Shown here in pieces: positions 11,683 through 22,300 of a stretch of 64,000 nucleotides of DNA (position 1 is the stretch's first letter; every line of letters starts with the position of its first letter). The notes beneath the pieces are model-generated. The model saw only the letters and a program-made list of their open reading frames with translations. It ran no database searches and was not told where the DNA came from. Source of the stretch: Limonium bicolor (Eukaryota > Streptophyta > Magnoliopsida > Caryophyllales > Plumbaginaceae); NCBI GenBank assembly GCA_023374045.1, contig CM041780.1:30746337-30810336 (forward strand), written 5' to 3'. The position numbers and the translations under genes were made by a program.

Positions 11683-12366
11683 ATGGCAGGGCGAACCGCG
11701 GGACGAGGCCATGGAGGGCCAGGTCCAGGAGACACGGGGGATACCCCCACCGCTCAGATGATGGCCGAAGCTGTAGCGGCCGCCCTAGCACAAGTAATAC
11801 CTCAAATAGTGACTGCAGTGCAGCAGGGGCAGCAACAGCCCGGGGGAGAGGGTCAGCCAGAACCCACCACCACAGCCACGCGAGACCAATTGGGTGAAAG
11901 CGTTGGCCGACTTGAGGCCCCCGTCTTTCAAAGGGGAGACCGACCCTTCTAAACTAGAGGCGTATATCTCGGAGCTTGAGACCGCCTACGAGACTTTGGA
12001 CGTTCCTGCTGAGGCCAAGGTCCGTCTTGCTGCGTATTATTTGAAGGGTTCGGCTTGAAATTGGTGGAAACTTGTGAGGGCCGAGAAGGTGGCCGATCCA
12101 GATTTTGGATGGGAGCAGTACACGGCATTGCTAAGGGCCAAGTACTACCCAGTGCATGTGCAAGAGGCGAAGCGCCTGGAGCTTGACAGTCTAAAAAAAG
12201 GGGACAAAATGACGGTGGACGACTACTACTACACCGCCTTCACTGACCTTGTTCATCTTCTACCCGACCTTGGTTACTCAAACCGGTCTTAGTAAACCGA
12301 TTCTACAGTGGGTTGAGCCACCGCCTATGCTATGGCATGGGGCCAGCCGAGTACAATACCTTGCAG
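11683..12366 (+). pseudogene. gag: gag exon 1 (capsid part), element 1
   Basis: Encodes the retrotransposon Gag region that forms the particle shell. The ATG follows a TTCAG acceptor-like site. The N-terminus is Gly/Ala/Gln-rich, then comes the conserved block of the retrotransposon gag family, including a KLEAYISELE stretch, AAYYLKGSA, NWWKL and a YTALLRAKYYP motif. The frame is broken near 11900, a TGA replaces a sense codon before NWWK, and another stop occurs near 12290. Both copies in the window end this exon at the same GCAG|GTAAA junction. The element 2 counterpart is on the minus strand at 33382-34059. Confidence 0.85.
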
Positions 12367-12458
12367 GTAAATTTCCAATAATGTCTAAGTGTGAATGAGT
12401 AATGTTGTATGGAGTGTGTAAATGTGTTGCGGGGCATGACTAACACCTTGATACTCAG
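12367..12458 (+). other. Intron 1 of gag, element 1
   Basis: The 92 bp interval starts GTAAAT and ends TACTCAG, with a plant-like branch site GACTAAC about 20 bases upstream of the acceptor. Phase 0. The element 2 copy has a 95 bp interval at the same place with GTAAAG, ACTGAC and TATAG. Flanking coding sequence is conserved while this interval is diverged and stop-rich. Confidence 0.75.
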
Positions 12459-12719
12459 GAGTGCTATCATGCCGCTGCTAAGTGGAGATCACCGTCCGTC
12501 TAAGGGACGAGGAGAATGTGCATAAGCGCAAGGTCTCGAGCGAGGGCCAAAGCTCGCAAGGGTACCAAGGAGGGAAGAAGAGGAAACCTTACCCTCAGCC
12601 CCAGAAGGGCCAGCAGCAGCAAGATGGCAAGGACCAAGCCCCGCCCACTACCACTGAGGAGCCACTGAAGCTCACTTATGCCTACGCGGCTAAGCCCTTA
12701 CGCTCTCACCCGCCCAAGG
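12459..12719 (+). pseudogene. gag: gag exon 2 (basic linker), element 1
   Basis: Encodes a charged Gag linker with RLRDEE, then a Lys/Gln-rich stretch and a TYAYAAKPLRS block shared with element 2. One base is missing near 12481 relative to element 2, which shifts the frame. The exon ends in phase 1 at AAGG|GT. It is probably RNA-binding, judging by composition and its place before the zinc knuckles. Confidence 0.75.
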
Positions 12720-12798
12720 GTTACTGATTAATTTCAATACCGAATTCAAATATGTATTGCTATATTGTGAAGTGTGTATTGATCGCGTGTTGTGATAG
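12720..12798 (+). other. Intron 2 of gag, element 1
   Basis: 79 bp, starting GTTACT and ending TGATAG, phase 1. The element 2 interval is also 79 bp, with a better donor (GTAATT) and the same acceptor. In element 1 the donor may be weakened. Confidence 0.65.
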
Positions 12799-13143
12799 CA
12801 GCCAGTACGGGCTCTGGACCGGAGCGCCACTACTTCTGTAAGTGGTGCAAAGGTGACCATCCCGGTAAGGACTCCAAAGGGAATGATGTGCAGTGCCATT
12901 ACTGCAAGAAGCTGGGGCACCGTGACTTTGAGTGCTACAGCAACCCCGATGGCAGAAACTATAGGCCTAGAGGGCAATGGAAGGGTAAGGCCACTGCGAC
13001 CACTGAAGGCCCGAAGACTACTTATCAGCCATCCCTGGGGCAAGGGAATACTGAGTCCCAGAAGGGGAAGGGGCCGGGAGCAGGCAAGGCTGCCTTGAAT
13101 GTGGTGGACCGGTCAGAGGCACCAGGATCGTCTTCTAGACCAG
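12799..13143 (+). pseudogene. gag: gag exon 3 (zinc knuckles), element 1
   Basis: Nucleocapsid part of Gag. Two zinc knuckles follow each other. The first (CKWC...) has Ser in place of its last Cys here but is complete in element 2. The second is a canonical C-x2-C-x4-H-x4-C. A basic Gly/Pro/Thr-rich tail follows. The exon ends CCAG|GTACC in phase 1. The frame of this exon is open. Its donor is the branch point for the two alternative downstream exons. Confidence 0.85.
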
Positions 13144-13289
13144 GTACCCCCTTAAACTGTTAAGTGAGATTAGTGTTTGCTTACCGCATTCCATGCATGT
13201 GTGTTAGTGGGTCCAAATGTATAACCACATAAGTAATGAGTTAAAGTATAATGTGAAAACCACCTAAATTAGGAATTTATAAACCTTAG
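13144..13289 (+). other. Intron 3 leading to the AlkB exon, element 1
   Basis: 146 bp with donor GTACCC and acceptor CCTTAG. Splicing joins the phase-1 zinc-knuckle exon to the AlkB exon without a frame change at the junction. The element 2 counterpart (143 bp, 32462-32604) has the same phases. Confidence 0.7.
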
Positions 13290-14031
13290 GAACTTTCAAT
13301 ATTTGTTATCCAATCCCACCCACACCCCGAACCCCGAGATACCACCATCGACATTGCCGACTATCCGACAGAACAGTGTCAGGTTATCCAACCAGGTATG
13401 ATATTATTAAAAGGATACTTGACACCCGAAGCACAAATCCATATCAGTCGACGATGCAACGAGCTTGGAGCAGCACCAGGAGGTTTCTACACACCCGAGT
13501 ACCCAAGTGGAGCGAAAATGAATTTAAAGATGATGTGCATGGGTAAGGATTGGAACCCTTATACCAAGTCATATCAAGACACACGAGCTGAAGATGGAGC
13601 TACCATACCGAGTGTACCTGAGGAGTTCCTTGCGGTTGTTAACCATACCGTGGGAATTGCTTAGCAAGTTGAACCGAAACAAATTCCAAATATCAAGGCA
13701 GATTTATGTATTGTCAATTTCTACCAAAAAGGTGGAAGATTGGGTTTACGCCAAGATAAGGACGAAACAAACCCCGAGTCTCTAAGTAAGGGAGTACCCG
13801 TAGTGTCTTGGTCCATTGGTGATACCGCAGTGTTTATGTATGGCGAGCAGAAGCGTGCGGACCTTGCAAGGAAGTTGGTGTTAGAGTCTGGTGATGTGTT
13901 AGTCATGGGTGGGCAGTCGAGGATGCTGTATCATGGTATCAAGAAGATCAAGTTGAACACAGCGCCTCCGACAATAATCAATGCACACACATGAACCTGG
14001 ACGTTTGAACTTAACCTTTAGACAGTTTTGA
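13290..14031 (+). pseudogene. AlkB-like 2OG-Fe(II) dioxygenase exon, element 1 (inactivated)
   Basis: Homologous to the plant AlkB-homologue (ALKBH1-like) family that oxidatively demethylates nucleic acids using 2-oxoglutarate and Fe(II). Recognisable blocks are a GMILLKGYL start, LKMMCMGKDWNP, ADLCIVNFY, VVSWSIGDTAVF, a SGDVL..GGQSR block and YHGI. Lesions: a TAG at 13662-13664 where element 2 has CAG, replacement of the metal-binding His of the HxD motif by Arg (CGC at 13749-13751), and a frameshift near 13985. The end of the sequence in the shifted frame still shows the RLNLTFRQF-type motif with both 2OG-binding arginines. The exon sits between gag and protease, exactly as in element 2. 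Confidence 0.9.
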
Positions 14032-14233
14032 AGTTATGAGTAATCATGTAAAGTGTGAAATCTGTTGTATGTCGAGTATGTGATGCAGTAAGTATGCTAA
14101 GTTATCAAGCTATGTAGCCAACGTAATACCATCATGATGTAACGATGAGTTTTATGAATAAAGCAGTGTGAATTCTTAAGCATTCCACCTGTGTTGTTAC
14201 CAATATACTTATCAAGTTTATGAAAAAAATTAG

Positions 14234-17200
14234 GCGCTGCACTCGGGACGGAAGGTACACTGAGTGTGTGTACAGAGGCAGAGGCCGGCAGAAGCGGCAC
14301 TATCCTCACCGGTACCTTCCTAGTGAATGGCGTGGATGCGTCGATCTTGTTTGACTCTGGAGCCTCACATACATTTGTCTCACTCTCATTTGCGAGGAGA
14401 CTGGGGCTAGACGGGGAGGAGATGCCTGACTTCCTAGTCACTCTCCCGTCTAAGGAGCGATCAGATGCACCTGTTATTACCGAGATGCCACCGTTCAAAT
14501 TAAGAATGAAGAGTTCCCGATAGACTTGATAGAGTTCGACGGGCTTGGTTTTGATGTAATTGTCGGAATGAACTGGTTGGAGGTACAAGGGTAGAATCCT
14601 ATGTGCCGAGCACCGTCTACTTCTTAGGAGTCCGTCTGGGGTTGCCATTTCATACCGCCAGAGGCCCAGGGAGCCTTCGACACAGATCATCTCCGCCATG
14701 GCCATGTATCACGAAATCAGAAGGAAGAATGATGTATACCCCTGCTACGTCCACGACATAGAGAGAGACCCTGAGTTTAGCCCAGATGTGCCGGTTGTGT
14801 CAGAGTTTCCTGATGTCTTTCCTAAGGAGCTCTCAGGCATGCCGCCTACACGGGCAGTTGAGTTTGAGATTGACTTGGTACCGGGCACCGGACCTATAGC
14901 GAAGGCGCCCTACCGTATGGCTCCAGCTGAGATGACTGAGCTCAAGGAGCAGCTGAGAGACCTGCTTGACAAGGGATTTATCCGCCCTAGCGTTTCACCA
15001 TGGGGAGCCCCAGTCCTTTTTGTGAAGAAAAAGGATGGGAGTCTCCGCCTCTGCATCGATTACAGAGAGCTGAATGCTGTGACGGTGAAGAACCGTTACC
15101 CATTGCCACGTATTGATGATTTGTTTGATCAGCTGAGAGGTGCATCTGTATTCTCCAAGATCGATCTGCGATCGGGTTACCATCAGATTGCTATCAGAGA
15201 CAGTGATATTGAGAAGACCGCTTTCCGTACCAGGTATGGACACTACGAATTCACGGTCATGCCGTTTGGGTTATCGAATGCACCAGCAAAGTTTATGGAC
15301 TTGATGAATCGTTTGTTTCGTGAGCAATTGGATAAGTCAGTGGTTGTCTTCATCGATGATATCCTTATTTATTCTAAGTCCAAGGTGGAGCATGAAGCTC
15401 ACCTGAGGAGTGTGTTGCAGACATTGAGAGAGAACCAGCTTTATGCGAAGTTCTCAAAGTGTGAATTTTGGTTGGACCAAGTCTCTTTTCTTGGTCATGT
15501 TATTTCTGAGGCCGGGATCGCTGTGGATCCGGCCAAGATTGATGCTGTGCGCACCTGGCCTAGACCGAAGACGGTTGCCGACGTCCGAAGCTTCCTTGGT
15601 CTGGCGGGTTATTATAGGAGGTTTGTGAGGAATTTCTCTAGTGTTTCGAAACCATTGACATCCTTAACGAAGAAGGATGCACCGTTTGATTGGACTGTGG
15701 ACTGTGAGAGCTCATTTCAGAAGCTCAAGGATGCTTTGACTTCTGCACCAATTCTTACTATACCAGAGGGTACTGATGGTTTTGAGGTGTACTGTGATGC
15801 GTCAGGTAAAGGAATGGGCTGTGTTTTGATGCAACACGGGAAGGTCATGGCTTACGCCTCCCGACAGTTGAAGTGACATGAAGAAAATTATCCTACGCAT
15901 GATTTGAAATTGGGGGCCATTGTCTTCGCTTTGAAGATATGGCGACACCATTTGTATGGAGTGAATGTGACGATCTATTCAGATCACAAGAGTTTGAAAT
16001 ATCTATTCACTCAGAAGGAGTTGAACATGAGGCAAAGGAGATGGGTTGAGTTCCTTACCGATTACGATATTAACCTTCAGTACAAGGAAGGTAAAGCAAA
16101 CATCATAGCTGATGCATTGAGTCGCCGAGCACACGCTCTCCATTCGCTTATCTCTCACTCTAGCTTGGTTGAAGAGGTGCGGAGTGCTCAAATGTCAGAT
16201 CAGTACATGCAAGAGACCAAACAAAAGCTTATCGACGGCACCTTCGAAGGTCAGAAGTATGACTTCCGACTTCATGATGATGGTTTGATCAGGCTGAATG
16301 GCCGACTTTGTATTCCACGAAGTAGCGCTTAGTTGAAGGAGCGCATACTGAGTGAATCACACTGTTCTTCTACTTCTATTCACCCCGAGCTTCAAAAATG
16401 TACAAAGAGTATGAAGAGATATTTCTGGTGGACCGGTATGAAGAAAGATGTGACAGATTATGTTGTTAGGTGTCTCACTTGCCAGAAGGTCAAGTTTGAG
16501 CACCGTCGTCCTGGTGGCATGGTACAGCCAATGCCCGTTCCTGAATGGAAGTTCCATGATATTTCCATGGACTTCGTTGTTTGGGCTTCCGCCTACTATG
16601 GGAGGCTTGAACATGATATGGGTCGTTGTTGACTGACTGACCAAGGTGGCCAGATTCATTCCGATGAAGGACACCTGGAAAGTGGCGAAGTTAGCAGAGC
16701 TCTTCGACCGTGAGATAGTACGACATCATGGTGTACCGAAGACTATTGTGTCTGATAGGGATACCAGATTCCTCTCGAGGTACTGGAGAAGTACACGGGA
16801 AGCACTTGGTACCGAGCTGAAGTTGAGTACGGCGTTTCACCCACAGACAGATGGTCAGAGTGAGTGCACCATACAGACGCTTGAGGATATGTTACGTGCA
16901 TGTGCACTTGACTTTCAGACCAGCTGGATTGATAAGTTACATCTGATCGAGTTTAGCTACAACAACAGTTACCATGCTTCGATCAAGATGTCTCCCTTCC
17001 AGGCTTTGTACGGTAGACCATGCCGCACGCCATTATGCTGGGATGAGTCGAGTGAGACGGTCATTATAGGACCTGAGTATTTAGAGCAAGTACAAGCAGA
17101 AGTACGTCAGATCCGAGCTAACATGAAAGCAGCTCAGGATAGACAGAAAGCATACGCCGATGTGCGCAGACGTGACCTGGAGTTCGCCGTGGGCGATCAG

Positions 17201-17610
17201 GTATTCCTTAGAGTATCCCCCATGAAGGGAGTGTTTCGTTTTGGCCGAAAGGCAAGTTGAGCCCGAAATATGTGGGGCCTTATGTTGTGACGGAGCGGAT
17301 AGGCCCGGTAGCGTACAGACTTGATTTACTTGCTGAGTTGGGCAAGGTACATGATGTATTTCATGTGTCCCAGTTGAAGAAATATATGTCTCATCCGTCT
17401 CATGTACTTCAGCCCGAGAGGCTAACACTAGAGCCGACCATGCGATCAGTGGAGACTCCCATACAGACCCTGGACACTAAGACTCGAGACACTCGCCATA
17501 AGTCTGTGAGATTGGTGAAGGTTCTCTGGTCTAACCAGGAAGTCGAGGAGGCCACTTGGGAGCTGGAGGAGAAGATGAGGGCGAAGTACCCGTCGTTGTT
17601 TACTTCTTAG
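14234..17610 (+). pseudogene. pol: pol: protease, RT, RNase H, integrase, chromodomain, element 1 (broken)
   Basis: Polyprotein for retrotransposition. Domains in order: aspartic protease with DSGA (14353-14364); reverse transcriptase from about 14900 with the FIDD catalytic motif at 15349-15360; RNase H around 15780-16120; integrase with an HHCC zinc-binding region (about 16350-16490) and the DDE core, including SDRDTRF near 16750 and PQTDGQSE near 16840; and a C-terminal chromodomain (about 17500-17607) ending in a stop at 17608. Breaks: frameshift between 14520 and 14700, TGA at 15874, TAG at 16330, frame change near 16600-16646 and another near 17255. The chromodomain directs insertion to particular chromatin in related chromoviruses. 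Confidence 0.93.
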
Positions 17611-17878
17611 TTTCGTATGTATAGGGTACGGGGCGTACCCCTATTTAAGGGGGTAGAGCCGTTTCGGTTGTGTATGTACGACATGTATTGAAACACATGT
17701 CTATGTTGTTATGTTATAGACCTTAAGTCTAAGTGATGTTTTGTTATGAGGACCTTGAGTCCGATGTGATGTAAAGAATGTTTGTGTGTTTGTTATGGAA
17801 GCGTCGTTTCAAAAGTAATCCCCGTGTTCTAGTAATTAGATGTGTGGGAAGTGTGAACTTTGGGGACAAAGTTCTTTT

Positions 17879-17891
17879 AAGGGGGGTAGAT
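17879..17891 (+). promoter_or_regulatory. Polypurine tract of element 1
   Basis: AAGGGGGGTAGAT lies directly before the 3' LTR at 17892, the expected plus-strand primer. The same sequence occurs in reverse orientation beside the 3' LTR of element 2 (27850-27862). Confidence 0.85.
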
Positions 17892-19193
17892 TGAAATACC
17901 CCAACCTTAATATGTTAGTTAAATATATAATTATTATATTTTAAGGCTTATTTTAGTCATTAAGAACATGTGGGAAAATTCCCGAAGGAAACGGATCCAA
18001 ATAGTGGATTAAAAAGGCAAAACGAGCTTTAAAGCACGTTTTTCGAGAACCCGGGAAATGTAATTTTAACGGGTTTAAAGGACTAATAAAAAATTTATGG
18101 TCAACCATACGGCTATAATTAAATATTGGTCAAGGTCTAGGACCATAAAAATAAATAAAACAAAAATCCGGAAACCAGACCTGAACTGTTAAAACTGACA
18201 GTTCGGGAATTAACGGGTGTTATCTGCTAAATGACCATGTGCCACCTCATCTCTACTTTTACAAAAAAAAATCTGATTCTTCCATTGTGTGAGGTAACTC
18301 ACGTTTTGGACCCCCTCCCTCTCATTTATTAATTCTACTCTATGTACTAGAAGACAAAACATAAAGTAAAGCACATTACCCCCTTTTATTTTCTCTTTCC
18401 TCTACCTTTCCTTCCTGTCCGATTTCTTCTGCCCTGGCCATCGTTTTTCTCTGCTCCTGGTTCCCTCCTATGGCGATTTTTTGAGCAACTCCAGCTCCTT
18501 CATTCTCCTTCCTTGTTCCCTCACCAAACCAAGTCCAAATCGAAAATAAAATACACCAAAATACTCACCTTGCTTTGGAGATCATTTTCCACCTTTCAAA
18601 ATCTCCAAACTCCACACTTGACTTCCATGGGTGTAGCTCATTTTGAAGAGGAAAACACCCATTCTTGAAGCTAATCAACCCTTTGATGGGTTATGGTAAG
18701 AAACAACTCGAAAATCCCTCTTTTCCTCATCTTTCTTTGACCGATTTTGCTCTGTTTTGAGCTCCAGTTTTACTCCTTGTTTTAGCACATTTGAAGCCTC
18801 GATTAGGTGCTGGAGGTTGCCCATCTTTGTTCCTAAAAGCCCATTGTGAAGTAGAAGGTAAAAAATTTTCTACATTTCTATGCTTAAACACCCAACGTTT
18901 TTTTAGGGTTGTGACAAGAGCCTCATTTAAATTCTTGGTGCTTATTACCATTCATGGTGTTGGTCATTAGTGTAGCAAATAACCCCATTGGAAATCGGTT
19001 GTGGAACAAGAAGTGAGGAGGAGGGAAAATTGAAAGAAATCCAAGGTAAATAACTTACCTTAAGCTATGTGGTGTTATAAGGACTTTGTGCTTTATCTTG
19101 GTGCAAATATAAATGCTCAGTGAAATGCAGGTGTTGCTAATAATATGAGGAAATTCAGTGTTTAATTTAATGTTGTTTAAGGGTGTAAGTGCC
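17892..19193 (+). repeat. 3' LTR of element 1, truncated by insertion
   Basis: Matches 7999-9308 closely, then stops at GTGCC where the Athila-like LTR begins. The remaining 2.2 kb of this LTR is not found further right in the window, so it was displaced beyond the window or lost. Identity with the 5' LTR is high and indels are the dominant difference. Confidence 0.9.
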
Positions 19194-20802
19194 TGATAAG
19201 TGCAAACATATAGACTTATTAGGGTTTAATCACCTTATAATTTGTAGCATTTTTAGTAATGTTTCTCACTTGTCTAGGGTTTTTCCTATAATTATGTTGT
19301 TATATTAACTGATGTATTTATGTGTTAAAATGCAGGAAAAATACCTAATACACACATATGTTTATAGGGTTTAAAACAAGGTCATGCGTAAGGTAGGTGC
19401 AGTGGTGTGTCCGCCCCTGCAACCGCCTAGGGTTAGGTGGACAACACTAGAGGCAACCGCCTCCATTAGGGCGGACGTGAATAAGTGAGTGCATGCGGAC
19501 GTGAGTAAGGGCGTGAATTAGGGTAACCGCCCTTGCAACCGCCCCTTGCAAGGCGGGCAAGATAGAGGAGACCGCCTCCACTACCGCCTCTATCAACATG
19601 CGGGCGTGAGAGGAGGGAGAACCATGCAACCGCATGCATATAGGCGGACACCATGCGGACATGTGTAAATTACAGATCTGGAAATTAACGTAACGGGTTA
19701 TCTTCTTCGCCAACTCGCTCTGCAACTTGATTCCGCCATATCAGTCGGCGCCTACCTGAAATTACTCACGTGTTTGTTCCTGTCTCCGGCAATCAATGAG
19801 GCTGCAATCAACGAGCTCAATCAATGAGCTGCAACTCTGCATCTTCTGCTTCCTCTATAGATACAACGCTCAATTTACCTTCTCCAGTGTCCTTCCAAAG
19901 GTTCCGTCCGTGGTTCCTCCTGGAGTTCCAATTCACACCATCATTCCATCTTCGTACCACTACACTTTCACTCACTCGTTCACTTCACTTCTAATCTCCC
20001 GCTTCTCCATTTGTTTTCTTTTCATCTCATTATTCTTACCTCTAGTCTCACGTATTTAAATAGAAGATCAAACTATTTAATATGTTAGGCTAGTTTACAT
20101 ATACTCTGGGAATAATTATTATGTATCTGTATTAATTATGCAATATGTTTTACTGGTTTTAATTTTAATGAAGTTTGTTACGCTTAAAGGTTTTCTCGCA
20201 TCTTTTTAATAAATGTCATGAGTTTATTAAATTGCTTTTCTAAGTCTATTTTGATCAGACCAGGTGATAAATAGATAGGTTAATTAAGCCGTAAATCTGG
20301 AGAAAGCTTATTATGATTTAATAAGTTAGTATTTTCAAGTTGCAAGAATAGAATCCTCATACTCCTCTGCCGTCCACCAGTGGGTGCTTGAGTTTTCATC
20401 GGACCTTGCACAACTGGAACGAGTTCTTAAGAGTCTATGACTTAGTCCTTAGGATAAAAACAGGATCTTGCCAAACAATTATAATTAAACCAGTAGACCT
20501 AGCATGAAAGAGCAGATTATTATATTAACGTGAACCAGAGTCCCATTTAGTTTATCTGCTTACTTAGTTAATTTTATCTACTATTTTTATTTATTTAAAA
20601 CAAGTCAATTAATCCCCCCTTTTGTGACACGCTTAGGTACTATAATATGCACATTAGTCCCACGGTTCGACATCCGGTCGCTTACATTTTTACTATACTA
20701 CCACGACCGGGATTTTTTTTACAGCCCGACGTTTATTTTGAGTTTTAATTTCTTTTCTTTTATTTTTACATCAGTTTAACCACACACTTTATAACGTCTG
20801 CA
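19194..20802 (+). repeat. 5' LTR of the Athila-like element (1.6 kb)
   Basis: It begins TGATAAGTGC directly after the broken GTGCC of element 1's LTR and ends CTGCA four bases before the tRNA-Asp primer site. A GC-rich patch at about 19403-19655 repeats AACCGCC and GCGGAC motifs that recur in the leader at 21425-21550. No second LTR is in view to confirm the edges. Confidence 0.7.
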
Positions 20803-20805
20803 AAA

Positions 20806-20823
20806 TGGCGCCGTTGCCGGGGA
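20806..20823 (+). promoter_or_regulatory. tRNA-Asp primer binding site
   Basis: TGGCGCCGTTGCCGGGGA is complementary to the 3' end of plant tRNA-Asp including CCA, the primer type used by Athila and relatives. It starts four bases after the LTR end. Confidence 0.85.
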
Positions 20824-21104
20824 CTAGATTTATTCTAGTCACTAAGCCCCGGATTATTCACCTGTTTAATTATAAATATTCTGTTTAAATTCTGTTAATA
20901 TTATGTTCATAATATTTTATTTACTGATTTAATTAATTATAATATTTTGTTTAATATTATGTCCATAATATTTTGTTTATTGTTATTATTAATTATCTAC
21001 TATTTTTGTTTATGTTATTTTGTTGTTAATCTAACTTCGGACATCTAATTTCGGACATCTGACTTCTAACTTTGGACATCTGACTTCTGACTCCTTACTA
21101 TTAT

Positions 21105-21283
21105 TGACATTTAATTTCCATTGTCTCTAACATTTAATTTCAATTGTCCTTAACATTTAATTTCCATTGTCTTTAACATTTTAATTTCCATTGTCCTTAA
21201 CATTTAATTTCCATTGTCTCTAACATTTTAATTTCCATTGTCCTTAACATTTAATTTCCATTGTCTCTAACATTTTAATTTTA
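21105..21283. repeat. Tandem repeat, 27-28 bp unit, about 6-7 copies
   Basis: The unit approximates TAACATTTAATTTCCATTGT plus CTCT or CCTT. Copies differ by one or two bases, with alternation between CTCTAACATTTT and CCTTAACATTT variants, which suggests a higher-order dimer. Confidence 0.85.
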
Positions 21284-22300
21284 TGTAAATTAACTACTAA
21301 CTTTTAATTTATGTTATCTAATTACTAACTTATAATTATATGTCATTTTTATTTTCTAACTCATAATTTTATGTCAATATATTTGTGTGTTTTTAATTAG
21401 GATTAAAAATCAAAAAAAAAATGTAACAGGGGGCTGTCTGCGTGGACAACCGCCCCGTCTCATGCGGACAGCATGCAACCGCCCCGTGTCTGCCTCCGAA
21501 ACCGCCCCTGTGTCCGCCCCATATAAAGCGGACGTCCAAGCGGACGTCCCATTACCCTGAAAAAAAAAGGAGCTTTAAGCTCCGCGTTTTACAAACACAT
21601 TCTTCCCCAAATCTGCTCTATCACAACCCGATACCGAAGAAGAACACACAGCCTCGCGCGCGACTCCCTTCTTCTTCAGTTTGCCATTTCTTCCTCGTTT
21701 CTCCACCAAATCAAGCAAGGTTAGTACCGAAATCTTCGTTTTTCAATTCTCTACGTTTCTATAGCTTCAAATCTGTAAATGATGAACCACACTAGGAGAA
21801 ATTAGGAGCTGAAGTTTCGAATCCCTAGTTCCATTAATTCGAAATTTTGGAACTTAAATTGCTAATTTTGCCTCGAATTTGTCCTCTATTAATCATAATA
21901 TACATTTACAAGGTTAAATCTTCACTTATTACACTTAGATTGGGTTTTTTTGATGAATTCTAAAATTGGTTATATGTAGTTACGAATTGCTTGTTAAAGA
22001 ACTAGCATTTTCCAATTTTATTTGGCCTTGTTGTTATTTAAAGAATAGATTGATTATGGGTGGGTTATTTATTTAGGATTTGCTTGATGACGGTATTAAA
22101 ATACCTTGAATCTGACTGAATTGATTGTGGAGAAACGAAGAATTTTAGGGGAGACTCTATCGAATTTTCGACAGAATTTTTTGTTGTTTATTTTTGTTTG
22201 TGTTTTATTTTATTTATTCTACTTGTTTTCTATTTTTGCTAAATTTGCTAAAATGTTTATGTCAAATATTAATGCTTTGTTATTAATGTTAATTTTTATG

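Larger units (their letters stand above)
13144..14233 (+). other. Alternative intron skipping the AlkB exon (gag to pro-pol), element 1
   Basis: The same donor at 13144 combined with the acceptor AAATTAG|GC at 14231-14233 removes 1090 bp including the whole AlkB exon. It joins zinc-knuckle exon phase 1 to the protease frame, and that frame is open from 14236 into the DSGA protease. This is inferred from phase and splice-site matches; no transcript is available. Confidence 0.55.
7999..19193 (+). mobile_element. Element 1: Ty3/gypsy chromovirus with captured AlkB exon, 3' LTR truncated
   Basis: Order: 5' LTR 7999-11522, primer site 11528, gag in three exons (11683-13143), AlkB-like exon (13290-14031), protease to chromodomain (14234-17610), polypurine tract 17879-17891, 3' LTR from 17892. 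The 3' LTR is cut at 19193 by the Athila-like element. The pentamer GAAAA precedes the 5' LTR, but the downstream target duplication is not in view. The Pol domain order and terminal chromodomain place it in the Tekay/Del-like chromoviruses. It carries several stops and frameshifts. Confidence 0.92.

Noticed and set aside
21105..21283. CRISPR-like regular repeat
   Set aside because: Units are contiguous 27-28 bp tandem copies without unique spacers, in plant DNA.
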